The position numbers and the translations under genes are program-made. 64,000 nt of DNA from Notamacropus eugenii (taxonomy: Eukaryota; Chordata; Mammalia; Diprotodontia; Macropodidae), in NCBI RefSeq assembly GCF_028372415.1, contig NC_092878.1, positions 5,545,501 through 5,609,500 on the forward strand, written 5' to 3'. Below the pieces are notes generated by a model. The model was given only the letters and a program-made list of their open reading frames with translations. It made no database searches and had not been told where the DNA came from. Below are positions 32,930 through 44,414 of the stretch, piece by piece; position 1 is the first letter of the stretch; every line of letters starts with the position of its first letter.

Positions 32930-33950
32930 TAGTTTCCTCCTGCTCTCTTATGGGTATTTTTTGTGAATACTCAGTTAAATGACTTAATGCTCTTTTATTT
33001 GCTCATTTCTTTTTTTGAGATCACTATGAATAACCTCCTTTTTCCTTTACTGACGTAATGATGTGACTTTATTAATATGACCTATTACTTTTAACATTTT
33101 TCTTATGTTGAATCAACCTTGCATTCCTAGAATAAATCTAACCTTGTGATAGTGTAAAATCATTTTTATATTTTGTTAAGTCTCTTCTGAAATTTTATTC
33201 AATGTTTTTGCACTGATGTGGTATATAGTTTTCTTTCAGTACTCTGTCTCTTCCTGGTATCAAGATCTTATTTGTTTTATACAAGGAGATTGGTAGGAGC
33301 TTTTATTTGCATGTTTTTTCATGTATTTTATGTAATATTAGAATTGATTGTTCCTTAAAATTTTGATAGAATTCAATTGTGAATTCGTGTGGTCCTTTTC
33401 CTTTTGGAATTCCTTTATGGATTTTCAATTTTTTTCTGAGGTTGGGTTATTATTAAGGTTTTCTATTTTTTACTCCATTAATTTGAACATTTAATATTTT
33501 TGTAAATGTTCAGGCATTTCATTTAAATTATTGGTTTTGCTGGCATGTAACCAAACAAAATAATTTCTCGTTATTTTGTTTACTCTTATTTATTTTGTGA
33601 AAAGGGAGTTTATTTTTCTTTTATCACATTTATTAATTTTATTAATTTTTTTCAAAAACTAGTATTTCATTGATTCAATTTTTTTGCTATGTTAGATCTG
33701 ATTTTTAGAATCATTATGTGTTTAGTTATGGTTTTAAAATTTATTACTTTGCTAGTTTTCTTTTTTTAGTTTCATGAAAAATTGATTGATCTGTCCTTTG
33801 TTTTTGTGGATGGAAGTGGTTAGTGAAATACGTTTTCCCCTAAGGACTTCTTTGACTGCATTCCCAAAATTTTGGCAGCTTTTCTCATTGTTCCCAATTT
33901 TTCCAGTTAACTTTTTCTCTGAATACTTAGATGCTGTATCATTTGGTGCA
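32930..33950 (-). mobile_element. L1 ORF2, RT to endonuclease, antisense
   Basis: TGAATCAACCTTGCATTCCT (antisense RT), GTTAGATCTGATTTTTAGAA, CCAAAATTTTGGCAGCTTTT and GATGCTGTATCATTTGGTGC (antisense endonuclease, matching 661-680 of this window) run in order. Old copy with many breaks. Confidence 0.7.
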
Positions 33951-33951
33951 T

Positions 33952-33990
33952 ATGTGTGTGTGTGTGTGTATGTGTATATGTATACACACC
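33952..33990. repeat. GT microsatellite
   Basis: TGTGTGTGTGTGTGTATGTG run between two L1 pieces. Confidence 0.9.
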
Positions 33991-33999
33991 CATATTAAA

Positions 34000-35140
34000 G
34001 CACTGACATCATTCTATTATCTGCAGTGTGTTTCAGATGAGGATCCTGAGATGGCTGCTCCCCCTGCCTTCTGTAATGTTCATACAGTCTTTTCACGTAC
34101 TCCAGTTTTATAGCATACTAAGTTTCTTACCCTTCTTTCTTAGTTTTTCACTGGCATATTCCTTTGTTTGACCCTTTTATTTCCTTAAATCTAAGAAAGA
34201 ACATAACCACATTCAGTCCCTGTGTTACTATGTTTAACTCCCTTTAAGATCCTAGAAAATCCTTACTTTTGTAGAGACCTTAATTTCTTCTCACATTATA
34301 ATTTAGCCCCTTACAGTTACTCAAATTGAAATACTTTCCTAGGTTTCTCTTGACTTCTTCTATGCTTGTGTTTCAGAATTTCCCTTTGGTTCTTTTTTAT
34401 TTTAATCAGGAGTGCTCAAGTCCTCTATTCTATTAAAGGTCCGTTTCCAGTCTGCCCCAGTCAGAGGATTTGTACTGTTTGGCTGAGTCAGCCATTTTTG
34501 GATGTTTGCCTTTATCTTTTGCCTTTTAGAACGTTACATTCCAGGACTTTGTTTTCTTTAGTTTAGTTATATCAGGGTCTTGAATTGTCCTGGCTAAAGT
34601 TCCTTGGTATTCCAACTCTTTCTGGCTTTTTGCAGTATTTTTCTTTAGCCTAGGAACTTTGGAATGACTTAACCTTACTGGATGTTCACTGTGCCTTCCA
34701 GGAGGTGAACAGTGGATCTTTTCTAGCTTTATTTTGCTCTTTGAGTCCAGTAGATCTGGGCAAATCTCTTTATAAGCCCTTAAGATTAGTTTTCTGGGTG
34801 TTTTAGTTTGATCTTAGTTTTAATGGAATCTGATATGTCTTAGCTTGGCCCTCCTTCACCTGTTTTCTGTGTCACTCACTGATTTTAAACAACATATATT
34901 TTTCTTTTTTCTAAATCTTTTGATCTTGTTTCTCCTTTTTTGTTTCCAGGAGTGATTGAATTCTCATTGTTAGGTTCTATTTTTTAATTTTTTTATGGAG
35001 TCTGTTACTTGTGTAACATTTTCTACTTTCTGTTCTAAGTTCTTTTCCTGCCATTTTTTCCCCAGAACTCTTATTTCAGTTCTAGTTTGATTTTTTCAGA
35101 CTTGCTTTATCTCTTCTAGTCATCTTTATAGACCTTGTGA
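34000..35140 (-). mobile_element. L1 spacer and ORF1 region, antisense
   Basis: AGGAACTTTGGAATGACTTA, CAGGAGGTGAACAGTGGATC and TTATTTTGCTCTTTGAGTCC match the antisense ORF1 of L1. The first 400 bases are weaker. Confidence 0.5.
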
Positions 35141-35149
35141 TGAAACCAT

Positions 35150-35650
35150 TTTTGACTTGGGGCTCTTTTTATGCTTGTCACCCATCTACTATTGAGGCAG
35201 AGGAGTTGGAATACTCTTTGATCCCTATCGCTGCTTCCAGGATCTCCCTTCCCTCATTTCCACCCATCAGTTTTCTCTCTTTGAGATTCATGCTGTTCAT
35301 ATCTACCACCAAATCAAAGTCCTGGTCATACTTATCTCTAGACCACCAGGTCACTCTCCTTTTCTCAGTGAGTTTGTTGCCAGGCTCACAATTTTTCTTT
35401 CCTCCTCAACTCCTGCCTTCATATTAGGGGACTTCCGCATACAAATTGACTCTTACTTCCAATACCCTAAACACCCAGTTCCTTAACCTTTTTTCTGGCA
35501 AATTGCTTATCCACTTCACCTCCACCACATCTCCTACAAATGTACTACCTGCATGTTCAAGAATTCCAAAATCCCCTTATCTGACCATAATATATTGACT
35601 TCTCACCTTTCCTTCTCCTTCCTTTACAAAATCTTCTTTATCCACATTGT
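35150..35650 (+). mobile_element. Possible L2/CR1-clade endonuclease remnant
   Basis: Plus-strand ATTAGGGGACTTCCGCATAC translates to LGDFRI, and CTTATCTGACCATAAT to a D-H pair. These resemble the GDFNI and SDH blocks of CR1-clade endonucleases. A similar but weaker order is at 38085-38290. Confidence 0.3.
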
Positions 35651-36034
35651 GACCTCCAGTCCCTTGACCTCTCTGTTCTCTTCCATGCCATCTTCCCTGC
35701 ATTAACCACTCTCTTTTCTCCTTGTTTGGCTCCTTTTGTAGCTCTTGCAAGCTTTAGGTTCTGGAGAACTTGGACAAGGATGGAACTACCTGACATACAC
35801 TTCTGGTACCTGCCCAGTCCTACAAGAACAACTGTGGAGGCCTCAGATGGGAACAGATCTGACCAACCCATGCTTCTGTCTCCTGCCCCATCCTCCACCC
35901 CCCCCAAAAGTCCATTGGAGATCTGAGATTCAGTTAGAACTGACTTCTTCTAGCCTTTCAGACTCTTCTGCACAATCTTCCTCCAGAAGGTCCTCCATCC
36001 AGTCAAGATCTGTGGGGAAAATAAGACAGAGTAG
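35651..36034. other. No gene recognised
   Basis: Overlapping short frames on both strands; no domain recognised. Confidence 0.3.
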
Positions 36035-36037
36035 TAC

Positions 36038-36325
36038 AGTGCTTCTTGAACTGTGACCCATATGGAGTCACAAAAAATTTGTCAACAGTAAAAGGTTTCT
36101 GAAAATGCAATAACCAAAAACTAATTAAAAATCAAATGCAAAATGAATCTGAGGTCCATCTGGAAGTGATTGCACAGCTTCACTGCAGCCTTAGTTCTGA
36201 ACACATAGCATGGGTAGTTTCCACTGTGCATGCCATCATCCCATGTAGCACCAATAAATGCTGCTGAAATGTGAAAAGGAGTCGCAGGTGGAAAAGGTTG
36301 AAGAAGTCCTGACCTAGTCGATACT
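36038..36325. mobile_element. hAT (Charlie-like) non-autonomous element
   Basis: It starts CAGTGCTTCTTGAACTGTGA, passes TAGTTTCCACTGTGC and GTCGCAGGTGGAAAAGG, and ends GGTTGAAGAAGTCCTG. The ends are inverted copies of each other. Length about 288. Confidence 0.75.
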
Positions 36326-37149
36326 TGGAGAGACTTTGTCCCCAGAAGCGTGCTAAGGAAGTTAATTTCTGATTGTCTTTACAAAATACTTTTGTTTTAA
36401 GCCCTTGCTGATTGGAGGGCAAGTGGAAGGAGATGAGTCAGCAGAATGGAATTTGGTCTCCTGTGACAGGGCACCCCCTCGTAAAGAACTGCCTTGCCTT
36501 GCCTTACCTTCTTTTGCTTTCTTTGCTGTGATTTTAACTTTTCTAGATAGAAGGAGAATGAACAGCTGGTGAGGAACCAACAAGTGTATGAGGATTTTCC
36601 GTTTTTCTTCAGAGGATGGCTGACGGAGATGAGACTTAAGCCACGCTCTCCAGAGAAATCATCTGAACCCTGGGGGATGCCAACCTCACCCTTGCTCCTG
36701 CTGGCATCCTCAATCTCTCCTTCCTGCCCTTAGTGCAAGGTAGAAGAGGAAGCAAGGAATCTTCTCCAAGTTTAAGACTGACTCCAAAGAGGAAAATGAG
36801 TTAGCTGTGCATACTACATACATGTCAGAACAGTGATGGTACAGACACGTTTGGAGACTCCGACCAAAGTTGGGCCTAGTTGTGAAGTCAGAACGTTTGG
36901 ATTCCTCAGACAGAGCTCCAGGCATAAAGTACAGTTGCCTCAAATCTAGCGGATAATCCTGGGCCAAATCCACTGAGGAGAATTCAACCCTGGGAGAAGC
37001 CCAGAGTGTGAAGTACTCTTGAACCCTGCCAGAGGGTAGGACAAAGAAGAAACAGTGAAAGACTTTTCCACTTTGTCTTGTTGCCCATGTGATCCTTAGC
37101 TAGGCTTCTTATGGGGGGGTTGCAGTGTGATCTAATGGAGGATTTTAAA
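36326..37149. other. No gene recognised
   Basis: No motif or repeat that I can name. Confidence 0.3.
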
Positions 37150-37560
37150 AGGAAATTCTTTGATAAGAACATGGTGGACATGAGACGTAACTAAAAAGGG
37201 GAAAAAAAAATGCAGCTTTCCCATGCACAAGTCAAGAGTCCTTAACAAGCTGAAGGGCCTACTAGTTAAAAGCTCTTTTATTTCTGGGTGCTCTGAGCTG
37301 GCTCCGCCGTGCATAAGTTACCCAGACAAAAACTGAGAGATAAATGTACTTTGTTTTTGCAGATGGACTGACCATACAGTGCCCTGCTCTGCCCTTTGTG
37401 TGTAAGCATAGAGCCCCTGCCCCTGATCGCTGTGAGTGGACCTAAGACCCTGAGACAGGGAGTATTCCGCTCGCCCCATACTCAGAGGAATTACTCCCAT
37501 CCTCTGCTACTCTGACCAGGCACATGTCCTGTGCCTAGCAAGTTCTCACCGCCTCTTACT
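37150..37560 (-). mobile_element. Possible ERV LTR fragment (fossil)
   Basis: On the minus strand the order is a GC-richer U3-like part, then CCCAGAAATAAAAGAGC, a polyadenylation-signal context usual in class I LTRs, then a short R/U5-like tail. There is no second copy in this window for comparison, so the call is tentative. Confidence 0.25.
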
Positions 37561-37779
37561 AGCCTAATCCTTGTGCTACTGAGTGCCAGCTGCCTAAGGA
37601 TAAGCCGCTTTTGCTCTCTAACCTTGCTTTCCTTTTTCTAGTCTGCATCTACCTCAGTCCTACCTCTCCTTTGTAATTATCTGGCTCTATCCTCTGTGGT
37701 TTCATAATTTTAAAATCTCTTTAATTAGATCCTTTCCCCTTGCATGCTTTCCTTCTTCTGGTATCACAGAAGCCTAACT

Positions 37780-38290
37780 TCCCTGACCCTCCCGCTTCTC
37801 CACCAGACACTGGCCATGCCAGACTTTCCTGCCAGCACTGACTGCACCTTGTCTTGTGCTCCTTGACACCCTCCTCCTGGAGGAGCACTTGGAATGCTCC
37901 CTTCCCTCCAGATGCTCCCTTTGTTGCCCTCATTTAGCGAGGATGACTATCCAAAGATACCATCCAGCTCAGACGCCAATGGCAGCAACCTCCTGGCATC
38001 CAAGGCATTCTTCCTCTCTTCTGAGGAATTCAGTATTTGACTTTCAGTCTTTCTCTCCACCCTGATTCCTGCCCTATGCTGTGGGACCTCAACATAGGAG
38101 ACAATAGTGCTTTAAACAAGCCAGCCTCCCACTTCCTCATTCTCCTCAGCTCCCATGACATATTTCTCTACCACAGATCTCAGATAGACATGGTCACCAC
38201 TCCCTCCATCTCATCATCACCCACACATGTTCCACTTCCATGATCAAAAACATAGAACTTTTCTTTGTCTGATCATGACTTCTTATTCTG
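37780..38290 (+). mobile_element. Possible L2/CR1-clade LINE remnant
   Basis: GTGGGACCTCAACATAGGAG, CCATCTCATCATCACCCACA and TTTGTCTGATCATGACTTC give the same block order as 35400-35600. Weak. Confidence 0.25.
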
Positions 38291-39257
38291 TATCTTCTTT
38301 TATCTTAATCCTTCCAAGCTGTTCTTTTTCCATAGACTGACAGCCAGTATAAAGATACAGAGGCAGAAGGATTGTTAATGTATGTATGTTCTGTCCTCTA
38401 ATAAAATGTAAGCTGCCTGAGAATTTTTTTGTATTTTATTTTGATATGTTTTATTTTTGTTTCATTTCAGTATTTATGTACTGACAGTTTGTGGGGAACA
38501 CCAACAATGTGCCTAAGAAAGTGGGGTTCAGTGTGATCTTTAATGAGTGCACTGCAAATTGGACTTCCTTTTGGCCTGAGCTCTGTCTTGTATGTAAAAT
38601 GCTTATGATACTCGGGATTTGAAACTCTCTGTCCAGTGGCTAACTGTTGGAATGTGAACAGGTCTAGTTTTCCTGGGATTGATCAGTAGACTGGCAGAAC
38701 ATACCTAACTTACATACCTTAGGAGAGAACATTTGAATACAGAAATTTTTTTTCTCAAGATAAGCTATAGCAAGAAGGGGGAGGAGCCTGGAACTAAGGC
38801 TGAATGAGCAAGTGGCTGAATGAACAAGTAGGGAATATATTTCACCTTAAGAAAAGGGTCAACTGAGGAAGAAAAATGACACTCATCTTTGCAATAGGGA
38901 GAAATAATGGAGCATCATCATTCTCAGATGAGGTCATACATATTGGCAGTCCCAAAGGCTTTATGGAATGAGTAGTTAGGCCCTGATGCTTGACAAAGAT
39001 AGTATTTTTAGAGAGGGCTTGCCCCTCTGTGGGGTAACCCTTCCTGTGCTTAAGTCATCCTCACGAGAGTGAACAGTGGCTCTCCTGTTTTCCTTTCCCC
39101 TGTAGCACTATTCTCTAGACCATTTTTGCCAAGATGCCAGGGACTCTAGCTGTACCCTTTAGAGGAGATTGCAAATTTCATCTCAACAAAGACCTACCTG
39201 CTAGATACTTCTGGGTAGCACAGCAGTTGAGTTAGAGAGGGACTTACGCAAACAATA
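38291..39257. other. No gene recognised; small L2 piece at 38400
   Basis: AAAATGTAAGCTGCCTGAG at 38402 resembles L2. The rest is unassigned. Confidence 0.3.
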
Positions 39258-39585
39258 AAGTGCCGTGCTTCACGGCATAATCGTTGCAGAATTTATATCA
39301 ATTCTTTTGCAAAAAAGTGGGTGCAACCATTATGTGAAGTTTTTAAGAACTGTGCTGGTATTACTTAAAAGTCATTTATTACTAAACTTGCATGAGAGAT
39401 AAATGCATATCCATATGCTACTGGTGAATGCATTGCTGCACTGTTTACTGTTAAGTGGCATGATAAACAGAATTATGCTTTGTGACGATTATGTAATGAA
39501 AGGTTATAAACCAGTTTTTGGACTGAAAAAACAGGGTGCAACAATTATGCAGTGGTGATGATTATGTGATGAAATATGGTAATAC
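39258..39585. mobile_element. Short element with inverted ends and internal motif copies
   Basis: Left end TTCACGGCATAATCGTTGC and right end (reversed) TTCATCACATAATCATCAC match at 14 of 19 positions. Further copies of the core ATTATG with GCAAC or GACG lie at about 39328, 39484 and 39545. It resembles a non-autonomous DNA transposon. No transposase is present, and the family is not recognised. Confidence 0.55.
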
Positions 39586-39671
39586 AGAGTTCAACATTGT
39601 TGTCATCTAAGATTCAGTTCCCTAAAAGAGAAGAGGTGAACCTGAAGGTAAGAAATGCGAGTCTAAACTTT

Positions 39672-39684
39672 GGGGGGGGGGGGG
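39672..39684 (+). repeat. Run of 13 G
   Basis: Homopolymer G tract after CTAAACTTT. Confidence 0.9.
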
Positions 39685-39689
39685 TTGTG

Positions 39690-40054
39690 ATGATATCTGG
39701 GGGAGAGACGCTCATAAAACACCACCATTGATCCCTACCTGATAAAGGCTCTCCTGCATTAAGCTTCTCTGATAATTGATGGCCAAGAACTATCTTCCTT
39801 TCTGTTCTTGTCTTTTTTTTATGTCAGTGACACCACGATTTTACCAAGTCCGACCTGAAAACCTCTATTTTTTCCCCTTTTTGAAGCCACGCAATCATTC
39901 AAAAATTTTGTTATTTCTTTCATTTTGTCTCTGTTTGACCCTTATCCAATACAGTCATCCTAACCCATGTCCTGATCACGTCCAAGTTGGAACTCTTATT
40001 ATTAGCTTTTATAATATCATGACATTTATGTAACATATTAATGTTTTCAAGGTT
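39690..40054. other. No gene recognised
   Basis: The 85-codon frame 39776-40033 has no known domain. Confidence 0.3.
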
Positions 40055-40200
40055 TTCTCACATAAATTATATCATTTACTCCTCAAAACATCTTTGCATT
40101 ACCTGAAAAGCAGACAGTGTCCTTATTTTACAGATGAGGCAAGTGAGCTTCAAATAAATTGAGTGACTTGGTTTAAAGTTAATTGGAACCTCAACTAGAA
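40055..40200 (-). mobile_element. MIR-type SINE
   Basis: TTATTTTACAGATGAGGCAA and flanking text are antisense MIR. Confidence 0.6.
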
Positions 40201-40624
40201 TACAATATTTCTGTTTCATTCTACTGGATTTTCAATTACTCCATGTTGTCAAGTGATTACTACCTGCTAGAGTATGTATTTTAGAGAGTATTATTGTTGG
40301 ATCTTCTAGCCTCTGGGATTTCTACCAAACCTGTGTTCCAACCTCTTGATACTGAAGACTTTGAACTCTAGTCAATCTGTCCATGAAGACATGATCTTAA
40401 TTTTGTCCTCATTCATCTTCCCTACTCCATCCCCACTCCCCACTAGAACACTGTCCAGCAATCTTAATCCTTATGAATCTCCAAAATTATGGGGGTACCG
40501 ATGATTGAGTCAACTATATGTACATTGGTTTATCACTTAAGAGAGAGAAAGAGGGAGAGAGAAACAAAGAAAAGGGAGAAAATAGAGGAGAATTCAAAGG
40601 AGTGGGTGCACCTGGCACCATTTT

Positions 40625-40735
40625 ATTATATACCAGGCACTGAGCTAAATGGTTCTGTATACAAATACAAGCAAAAAGAAAGGTCCTTCCTTTGAGGGGG
40701 AATTTCATTCTAGTAGGGGAGCTAAAAAGTAGGAG
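40625..40735 (-). mobile_element. L2 3' end remnant
   Basis: TACCAGGCACTGAGCTAAAT and AATTTCATTCTAGTAGGGGA are antisense L2. Confidence 0.55.
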
Positions 40736-41183
40736 GGAAGATGGGAAAGTATTCTGGAGAGTTAGGGTCTGAGTCAGGATTGAAATAAGCATGGTGCAAG
40801 TGGGTAGCTCTTCAAATGGAGGTTCCAGGGATGATTTCAAAAGAGAATGAAAATTCAACAGAGAACTGACAGTGTTAGAAGGCTGCTGGAGGGTGGGTGT
40901 GTGGAAGTGGTCCATGGTATGAACTGGGTTTCGAATTTATGCTAGCATAGCGGGTGATAGAATGCTTATGACAGACATGGCTCTTGATCTACCGAAACTT
41001 AAGTTTTTAGGGATATATGATAGGCATTGGGCTAGAAGGTTTCCAAGTTGCTTTGATTCTATGATGTGCACGTAGATAAGTGAAATACATAATATTTTAT
41101 GATAAATGTATTGGGTATTTTCAAAACAAAGTATCATGTAAAGGAGAGTATCAGAATGGAAGATTTCCTAGTTGGCTGTAGAG
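40736..41183. other. No gene recognised
   Basis: Unassigned sequence. Confidence 0.3.
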
Positions 41184-41344
41184 CAAGAGTTGGCAAACTC
41201 CGTCCTGTAGGCCACATCTAGTCCACAGCCAGTTTTTTTGGACTGTTGTTTAGATTTTCAAATTAAGTTTTATTGCATTAAAAAATGTACTAGCCGTTAT
41301 TAGCTGGTGAGTTGTTGTCCCTCAGGCCAGTTTGCCAGCTTCTG
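41184..41344. mobile_element. hAT-type MITE
   Basis: CAAGAGTTGGCAAACT at the left and AGTTTGCCAGCTTCTG at the right are inverted repeats. Flanks CTGTAGAG and CTATAAAG agree at 6 of 8 positions, consistent with an aged 8-bp duplication. Confidence 0.75.
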
Positions 41345-41454
41345 CTATAAAGGGCTTTGAGATGTCATTTACTATAGGAATGAAACATCTGAAAGTGAAG
41401 GTAATTATTAAAGATTTATTTCTAAAGACTATAGGAACATAAAAACTGGAAATT

Positions 41455-41655
41455 CTACCCTCTTTACCTCCACCTCTTAGAATCCCCACTTTCCTTCAAA
41501 GCTCATTTGAAATGCAGTCTTTAGGCCTTTTCGTGATTCCTTCTCAAGCTCACCTCATATCTGTATCATATATACCTAAGTGTATCACCGCTCCTGGGAA
41601 CTTGCTTCAACTTGTCCATAAAAATTGAATTCCTTGAGGGACAGCTTCCCTGTGT
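41455..41655 (+). mobile_element. L2 3' part
   Basis: CCTTCAAAGCTCATTTGAAA, CCTTTTCGTGATTCCTTCT and GAATTCCTTGAGGGACAGC are sense L2 3' text. Confidence 0.6.
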
Positions 41656-42009
41656 CAAGGTGTCCTGTGGATCTATAATCCTACAAAGTGCTCACAAGTC
41701 CCCACCTTTTGGCAGTGAAACAGTCTATTTAAAGTGAGGCATTTACTGAATGGCCCAAGGAACATGCTATTTATGAGAGACCCTACCTCTCCAGCTGCTG
41801 GATTCCAGACGCCTTTGTGCTGCTCTCATTCATCTTGATCTTACCTCCTCTGGACGCTGCTGGGCCTTGGGAGCTGTTCTCCAGATATCCTAGGCTAGGG
41901 TTCTGCTATCTCCTTTAAGTTAGCTGTTTTAGAAAAAGCAGACACCCTTCACCCAGGACCAGAGGAGCTTTCCCGGCTTTGCTCCCGCAGAATCTTGATG
42001 AGTAGAAAT

Positions 42010-42315
42010 CTCCAGTTCTTGGTACCAATCCCTTTATGACAAAGAATAATGTCATTCGAGAAAGCATATTATCCTTGGGTTCATTTTGTCCACCCCACCC
42101 CAGCCCACTTTTCCTTGTATGGCAAGTCCAAGATCTCACTCTAACTTTAAAGTTTCTAAATTTGTAGATTTACAAGCCAGCCTTAGGTACCAAGTCCTTT
42201 ATAACAAAAAGCAGCAGCATTTCAGGAAGCTGTTGCCCTCGGGCTTGGCCTTCCTTTCTTTCCCCTACCCCCTAGTCCTTTCCTGATACAGGCAAACCCA
42301 AGATCTTACCCTAAT
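42010..42315 (+). repeat. Two diverged tandem units of about 165 bp
   Basis: Unit 1 (about 42015-42160) reads TTGGTACCAA, CCCTTTATGACAAA, CCTTGGGTT, CCAAGATCTCACTCTAA. Unit 2 (about 42183-42315) reads TTAGGTACCAAGTCCTTTAT, CCCTCGGGCTTGG, CCAAGATCTTACCCTAA. The blocks keep the same order. Confidence 0.6.
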
Positions 42316-42319
42316 GCCA

Positions 42320-43360
42320 GGTGATTAACCAACATATTTCTTAAATAAGTACATCTGCAGGCCAGGTCATAGTCTAGACAGTGGTAATGTTTTTCAACAA
42401 TCACCAGAAAGCTCTAACCCTAAATGTTCTCTCAGTGTCTACTTATGAACTTCTCCCACTTATACACATATATGTGTGGACAGAAACAAAAGATAACAGT
42501 GGGAAACTACACCTAGGAGGTAAGTACATTGTCTCCACTGACTGCTCAGTGAGTCTTCGATTTTTCCATCTGCAAATACTGCCTTGTAATGGGTGAAAGA
42601 ACAGGAAGCAAAGCTGAAATAACTGAGGAAATGAAGATTTGAACTTCTGAGCATATCAGTTTATCAAGTAATGTATGCCAAAGGCATAACAAATTGGGAG
42701 CAGTCCTCAGCTTGGCACTGGACCCCAAATAAAGGGGGAGGCATTTTTACGCATTAAAAGAAAAGAACAGGATATAAACAATACAAAATAGAGAATTCAT
42801 TTCTAATTGGAGGAACGATTAGGGGCTTTCTGAGTTGGGAGGGGAATAAGTGAGTGTCAAGAACTGGGAAGGGGGAAGGTGAGCAAGTAGACTTTTGCAG
42901 GTGTGAAATAGGGTGTCACTCAGTTCCCATGAGCAGTGAACAGGTAGAAGTTACAGGAAAATGAAGCTTGAGCTTCAAAATTGTCATTTTTACAAGATGG
43001 AGTCAGTTTGGTTCACGCAGTTTTCTCGATTAATTATTTAGGTAAATTAGAAGCAAAGTCACCAAAAATAATTATAAAGAAACAATGAATTTGTATAAAT
43101 TGTTAGAAGCTCAAAAGGGTATTTTGTTGCAATTAATTAGACTTCTATAAAATTTCATGCTGAATTGCAAAGAGAAATTCCATGGAATAAAGATTAGTTA
43201 CATAGTTTGGGACACGGCTGAAAAATGCAGTGCTCTGGCCCTGAAAGACCATTCCAGGGGTGTACGTATTCCCCAGTCTTTAGAATCTTGTGAGCCCCAG
43301 AACAAGGGGATGGGAACAAGAGCTTGCCACTTGGCTCCATCTTTTGCCCAGAGTTCAAAC
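42320..43360. other. No gene or repeat recognised
   Basis: About 1 kb without a recognisable element. Frames at 42381-42728 overlap on both strands. Confidence 0.3.
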
Positions 43361-43361
43361 A

Positions 43362-43604
43362 AACGTGCATTGAAGTGGCACAGTTGGGCTTGGAGTCATG
43401 AGTTCAAAACTGACTTCAGACACTAACTAGCTGTGTGCCCTTGGGCAAATCAGTGAACCCTGCTTGCCTCAGTTTCCTCATCTCTAAAAGTGAACTGGAG
43501 AAGGAAATAGCAAACCACTCCAATATTTTTTGCCAAGAAAATCTCAAATGTGAGCAGGAAGAGTCAGGCATGACTGAAATGACTCACAATAACAACAAAA
43601 ACTG
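43362..43604 (+). mobile_element. MAR1-type SINE, nearly full length
   Basis: GTGGCACAGTTGGGCTTGGA, TAGCTGTGTGCCCTTGGGCA, GCCTCAGTTTCCTCATCTCT and GAACTGGAGAAGGAAATAGC lead to the RTE-like tail GACTGAAATGACTCACAATA and AACAACAAAAA. Confidence 0.9.
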
Positions 43605-43914
43605 ACAAGCTTCAGGATAAGAGAGTGGGGCTAAGTTATGAACACCAAAGGAGTTGATTGGACTCTTTGGGTGATTTTTGAAAGAAGATAAAAAGGTTAA
43701 GGAAAGGTGCTACCATGAACCTTTGAAAATGAACTAATTATTATCTCTGGGCTCTACATTTTAAAGCACAGGTGCCTAATAGCCCTTGAAAACTGAGATT
43801 TTGGTTTTGTGGTTATAAATCCAGATCTGATTTGGTTGAGGTTTGTTCTGTAACTAAATTATGATGTGATGAAATGTGTTCTATTAACTGTGGTATCAAA
43901 TGCAAAAAAAAAAT

Positions 43915-44100
43915 GCTGGAAAAATGCATGGATCAGGGAAACCTGAGTTATACTGGGGTCTCAGAAATTTAATAGCTGTGTGATCTTAAACAAGCTATCT
44001 TATCTCCCAGTTTCCTGATCTGTGAAGAGAAAACAACAGTGGTAGCCACTTCTCCAGGTTGTCGTTAAGGATCAAAATGATATGATTGTGAAGTGCCCAC
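43915..44100 (+). mobile_element. MIR-type SINE
   Basis: AATAGCTGTGTGATCTTAAA, CCCAGTTTCCTGATCTGTG and TTGTCGTTAAGGATCAAAAT follow MIR order. Confidence 0.65.
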
Positions 44101-44284
44101 AGTTCTCTCAACCACATGTAAAACTTTAAAAGGGCAAAGTCTGAAAGAGGCTTTGCTTGAACCCTTAAGAGTGAGGAGTCTGACTTTTATCCTTATATCC
44201 AAGGACCTAGAATAGTACCTATGTCCTAGGGAAAATCTGGAAGGATTCAGAATTCTTGTGAAATAAAAACTTGACATGTGACTT

Positions 44285-44414
44285 TCGGATTTGGCCTTTT
44301 GACTGAGTCCAAGTTTTACGGAACAAATCCTTTTGTTAAGGGGATTTATTCTGTTTGGATTCACTCAAAGGGTCACACTTGAGGACCTAGAGGGCCACAG
44401 GTTCCCCACCCTTG
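44285..44414. mobile_element. hAT-type MITE, right part
   Basis: GGATTCACTCAAAGGGTCAC, TGAGGACCTAGAGGGCCAC and GGTTCCCCACCCTTG match the right arm of the element at 17704-17871, and CTCTAGAT follows. The left end is unclear. Confidence 0.6.

Noticed and set aside
38500-38760. Possible LTR starting TGTGGGGAACACC
   Set aside because: Only the first dozen bases resemble the LTR at 46628; no matching end or second copy was found.
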